Assembly: GCA_021833085.1 (NCBI GenBank)
Contig: JAKBGL010000037.1
Coordinates: forward strand, 1,201-9,467
Reading direction: 5' to 3'
DNA from: Actinomycetes bacterium
GTDB lineage: Bacteria; Actinomycetota; Acidimicrobiia; Acidimicrobiales; Acidimicrobiaceae
Length of the DNA stretch: 8,267 nucleotides
The notes under the pieces were generated by a model. The model was not told where the DNA came from, did no database searches, and saw only the letters and a program-made list of their open reading frames with translations. Of this stretch, positions 5,940-8,267 are shown in pieces; within the stretch, counting starts at the first letter, position 1, and every line of letters starts with the position of its first letter. The translations under genes and the position numbers were made by a program.

Positions 5940-6557
5940 CAGGTCTTCGGCGATAGACCTAACTTGAAAGTCTCGATCAGCCGTTGCCTTTTCCAGAGCC
6001 TTATCGACAGCGGCTCCTTCGAAGGCGGAGAGTGCAACTACAGCTCTTCTTCGTATGTAGACTTTGTCATCTAGGCCACCGAGCACGACTGAAAGGGACT
6101 GGGGAGCGCCGATCGATCCCAACGCCGCAATGGCAGACTCTCGTACTAAGTCATTGGGATGGGAAACTGCTAACTGCTCGAGCCGTTCTTTGAACTGTAC
6201 GTCTTGTAGCTCGCCTGCGCTGAAACAAGCTGCCTCTAAGACGTCCACAGCATCATCTTGTTTGAGAAGTTTATGCAGGATCCTTTGGTATCTACGAGCG
6301 TAGGTAAGAGCTACTTGTGTTGAAAGTTCTTTGAAGGTTAAATCCCTTGTCAGGTTGTCCACGAAGCTTTCTGGTAGGTTGTAGTCTTGTCGCCAAAGGG
6401 CCTGAATAGCCAAGGACGCATTGATGTCTGCATCGGAGTCGAAGGTCTTTGGTAGATCTAGGTGTTTCAACAGAGCGCCTGAGTCCTTGTTTAGGGCATC
6501 CTTTGCTATTGTGAATAGAGAGCGTCGTTGGATCATGTAGAGGTGTTGGTTGTTCAT
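5928..6557 (-). CDS. HEAT-repeat protein (209 aa)
   Basis: The C-terminal half has HEAT-type helical repeats: residues about 102-131 (DAVDVLEAACFSAGELQDVQFKERL), 136-165 (DLVRESAIAALGSIGAPQSL), 166-192 (VYIRRRAVVALSAFEG) and a final half repeat 197-209 (FQVRSIAEDLLRQ). The pattern V-R-x-x-A-(I/V)-x-A-L is typical. HEAT arrays are protein-binding scaffolds; no catalytic lyase motif is evident. The N-terminal 100 residues are helical and of unknown type. There is no signal peptide or membrane segment, so it should be cytosolic. The start is ATG at 6555-6557. It has no ribosome-binding site, but a TATAGA box lies 11 bases upstream, which fits a nearly leaderless transcript. It converges on the MreB-like gene and overlaps its last 12 bp. 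Confidence 0.8.
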   Translation of the reverse strand: MNNQHLYMIQRRSLFTIAKDALNKDSGALLKHLDLPKTFDSDADINASLAIQALWRQDYNLPESFVDNLTRDLTFKELSTQVALTYARRYQRILHKLLKQDDAVDVLEAACFSAGELQDVQFKERLEQLAVSHPNDLVRESAIAALGSIGAPQSLSVVLGGLDDKVYIRRRAVVALSAFEGAAVDKALEKATADRDFQVRSIAEDLLRQ

Positions 6558-6568
6558 GGCGTCATCTA

Positions 6569-6576
6569 TCTATACA
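6569..6576. promoter_or_regulatory. Possible overlapping divergent -10 elements
   Basis: The 65-bp gap between the divergent HEAT-repeat and PDZ-Lon genes contains TATACA on the plus strand (6571-6576) and TATAGA on the minus strand (6574 back to 6569), the latter with an upstream TG. They share most bases. The minus element would start transcripts about 5 bases from the HEAT gene ATG. No good -35 box is visible for either direction. Confidence 0.3.
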
Positions 6577-6622
6577 GTAGTAGCTTAGGGAACTTAGTCG
6601 ATGGGGTAACAAAGGTGGGCGA

Positions 6623-7654
6623 TTGGCGAGGTTAGAGATAAGGTGGAAATTCTTCTTTCTGGCGCTACCTTTTGTGATAGTTGTTGGTTGGGCTATTGGG
6701 TTTTCCATTCCGTACTACTCGATTTCGCCCGGTGATGCATTGGATACTTCCTCGCTAATCTCGGTTCCGCATGCATCACCGCAAAGGTACAAGCACTCGA
6801 TATTTATGACGGATGTGACGCTAACGCACCTAACACCGATTCTCTGGTTGTTTGATCACCTGGCTTCTAACGTTACGATCTATCCAGCCTCTGAAATAGT
6901 CGGAAATGCAGACTCTTCACAGTTCAGTCAACAACAGCTTTCGCAGATGGCAAACGCTAAACTTGCTGCTGGTGTAGCAGCATTTAAATATCTTCATCGA
7001 TTTGTCCCTGAGGTGTATGGAGCTGAAGTTTTAGCGGTAGTCCCAGGTACACCTGCTGCAGGGATCTTGCAACCAGGGGACCTGATTACAAAAGTAGGAT
7101 CATACTCGATCACGTCAATGAAGACGTTCTCCACTTCCGTAAGTTCAAGCTCGCCCGGCGCAACGGTGAAGTTGAGCGTAATCCGCCAGAGCACAAGTTC
7201 AAGCTCCCTTGCTTTTCGACACCGTACTTTTACCGTCAAGTTAGGCGAGGACCCGAGAGATCCGAAACAAGCTTTTTTAGGTGTTGAGTTTACGCAAGGC
7301 GTGTTCTACGCTCTACCTGGATCTATCAGGATTTCGACTGGCGCAATCGGTGGCCCGTCTGCGGGGCTCGCTTTTACTTTACAGCTTGTTCAGGAGCTCT
7401 CTCATCGAAGATTCAATCAAAAAGTGGAAGTTGCAGCCACAGGTACAATAGCTCCTAATGGAGCCGTTGGTGAAGTCGGCGGTGTGCCCCAAAAAGCAGT
7501 TGCAGTTTATCGAGCTGGCGTGAGAGTATTTTTAGTTCCAGTGCAACAGGTAGCTCAAGCTCATACGTATGTGGGTAATAGATTAAAGATAGTTGGGGTT
7601 TCATCTCTTTCACAGGCAATTGATATAATAAAGCATCTGCGAAGTACCGCTTAG
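6623..7654 (+). CDS. YlbL-type membrane-anchored PDZ-Lon (S16) protease
   Basis: This matches the PDZ-domain Lon-like protease family (YlbL; Rv3194c in M. tuberculosis). The TTG start at 6623 follows AGGTG (6613-6617) at a good distance, and no better start is in frame. Order: membrane helix at about 9-29 (KFFFLALPFVIVVGWAIGFS), an extracytoplasmic SPGDALD segment (35-41), a PDZ domain at about 130-205 with GAEVLAVVPGTPAAGILQPG (133-152), then a Lon proteolytic domain at about 215-343. The catalytic Ser246 lies in GGPSAG (243-248) and Lys291 in GVPQKAVA (287-294), after the family's TGTIAPNGAVGEVGG segment. The dyad is intact, so an active protease facing the outside is expected, without an ATPase domain. 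The coiled-coil gene starts 18 bp downstream, likely in one operon. Confidence 0.92.
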   Translation: MARLEIRWKFFFLALPFVIVVGWAIGFSIPYYSISPGDALDTSSLISVPHASPQRYKHSIFMTDVTLTHLTPILWLFDHLASNVTIYPASEIVGNADSSQFSQQQLSQMANAKLAAGVAAFKYLHRFVPEVYGAEVLAVVPGTPAAGILQPGDLITKVGSYSITSMKTFSTSVSSSSPGATVKLSVIRQSTSSSSLAFRHRTFTVKLGEDPRDPKQAFLGVEFTQGVFYALPGSIRISTGAIGGPSAGLAFTLQLVQELSHRRFNQKVEVAATGTIAPNGAVGEVGGVPQKAVAVYRAGVRVFLVPVQQVAQAHTYVGNRLKIVGVSSLSQAIDIIKHLRSTA

Positions 7655-7672
7655 AGTACCTAAGCTATTGCT

Positions 7673-8267
7673 ATGCGCGTCAACAAAGAAGGCGAAGGGT
7701 TGTCAAGCGAAGGATCAGAGACCACACCACGGTTTCCTACAGTACGCAAAGGACTAGATCAGAGAGAGGTCTACCCCTACATCGAGCGTCTTCGATTGCA
7801 GATCGAGGGACTCCAGCGTCAAAATGAACTCCTCAAAGATGAAGTAGGTGAGCTGCGACGGCAGGTTGAGAACCCAGTTTTGGATATTGACAAAGTTACC
7901 GAGGTTTTTGGAAAGCAAGCCTCGGAGATACTAAGAAGTGCCCATGACATAGGCTCTTCTATTCGTAAGCGGGCAGAACTCAACGCTAGAGACATCGTCT
8001 CTAGAGCTGAACGAGAAGCCACAGACCTTGAACTTCAAGCGTCGGTCTCTGCCGAAGCACAGATGACTGAAGCGGCCGAGCGTGCCAAGGAAATTGTTGA
8101 ACGGGCTAAGTCAGAAGCGGCCGAGATCATTACTTTAGCAGAACAAGGCGCTCAAAGCATCTCCGAACGGGCTAAGTCAGAAGGTAGATCCCTCTTGCAT
8201 CGCGCGCGCGAGTTGAGAAGCAAGGTCTTCAACGAGATGCAGACTAGAATAGAGCTACTAAACGGAG
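7673..8267 (+). CDS. DivIVA-like coiled-coil protein, cut by the window end
   Basis: The frame is open from the ATG at 7673 to the window edge (198 codons, no stop). Residues 21-60 follow the DivIVA N-terminal pattern, FPTVRKGLDQREVYPYIERL then LRLQIEGLQRQNELLKDEV. Residues 74-83 (DIDKVTEVFG) lead into a long Ala/Glu/Arg/Lys coiled coil (AERAKEIVERAKSEAAEII and similar) that continues to the edge. DivIVA/Wag31 proteins bind curved membrane at poles and septa and organise wall growth in Actinobacteria; here the role is inferred from family and place. The ATG has no strong ribosome-binding site. A TTG at 7700, preceded by AGAAGG, is an alternative start that would keep the whole DivIVA-like domain. 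It may be co-transcribed with the protease gene 18 bp upstream. Confidence 0.7.
   Translation, partial: MRVNKEGEGLSSEGSETTPRFPTVRKGLDQREVYPYIERLRLQIEGLQRQNELLKDEVGELRRQVENPVLDIDKVTEVFGKQASEILRSAHDIGSSIRKRAELNARDIVSRAEREATDLELQASVSAEAQMTEAAERAKEIVERAKSEAAEIITLAEQGAQSISERAKSEGRSLLHRARELRSKVFNEMQTRIELLNG
8099..8183. repeat. Exact 19-bp direct repeat inside the coiled-coil gene
   Basis: GAACGGGCTAAGTCAGAAG occurs at 8099-8117 and 8165-8183, 66 bp (22 codons) apart and in frame, encoding ERAKSE twice. GAAGCGGCCGAG also repeats in frame at 8069-8080 and 8114-8125. Identity at the DNA level points to recent internal duplication of coiled-coil segments. Confidence 0.7.

Noticed and set aside
5984..6303. 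Two plus-strand frames opposite the HEAT-repeat gene.
   Set aside because: The minus-strand HEAT periodicity is clear, and the plus-strand peptides are Arg/Ser-rich with no motif.

Overview
This window looks like chromosomal DNA from an actinobacterium of moderate GC content. An Acidimicrobiia relative (the Acidithrix / Ferrimicrobium kind) is my best guess. The evidence is a DUF2342-family protein, a YlbL-type PDZ-Lon protease and a DivIVA-like coiled-coil protein together with an MreB-like actin, GTG and TTG starts, and one gene that looks nearly leaderless. The lineage is inferred from gene content and style, not from a marker gene.

Layout. Positions 1-789 hold decayed DNA: a broken small zinc-ribbon gene (107-409), a startless open frame (470-682) and two good hairpins. 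A small unknown gene (790-1050, +) meets tail to tail a gene for a Ser/Asp/Glu-rich, probably disordered protein (1066-2007, -). Next is a DUF2342 'zinc-dependent metalloprotease' homologue (2142-3314, -) that has lost both histidines of HExxH. A 912-bp stretch without a convincing gene follows (3315-4226). Then comes a plus-strand group: moaE (4227-4694), a 60-residue single-pass membrane protein (4757-4939) and an MreB-like protein with degraded nucleotide-site motifs (4941-5939). The MreB-like gene overlaps tail to tail by 12 bp with a HEAT-repeat gene (5928-6557, -). That gene diverges from a PDZ-Lon protease with an intact Ser/Lys dyad (6623-7654, +), which is followed after 18 bp by a DivIVA-like coiled-coil gene cut by the window end (7673-8267, +).

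How they may fit together. The Lon-like protease and DUF2342 genes are neighbours in other actinobacteria (Rv3194c/Rv3195 in Mycobacterium tuberculosis), so this is a rearranged version of a known neighbourhood. Around it are cell-shape and polarity proteins (MreB-like, DivIVA-like), a small membrane protein, a HEAT scaffold and a disordered protein. The most interesting point is that two of these, the DUF2342 protein and the MreB-like protein, look like pseudoenzymes, whereas the PDZ-Lon protease keeps its catalytic residues. An envelope or cell-shape module built partly from catalytically dead scaffolds is a reasonable but unproven reading.
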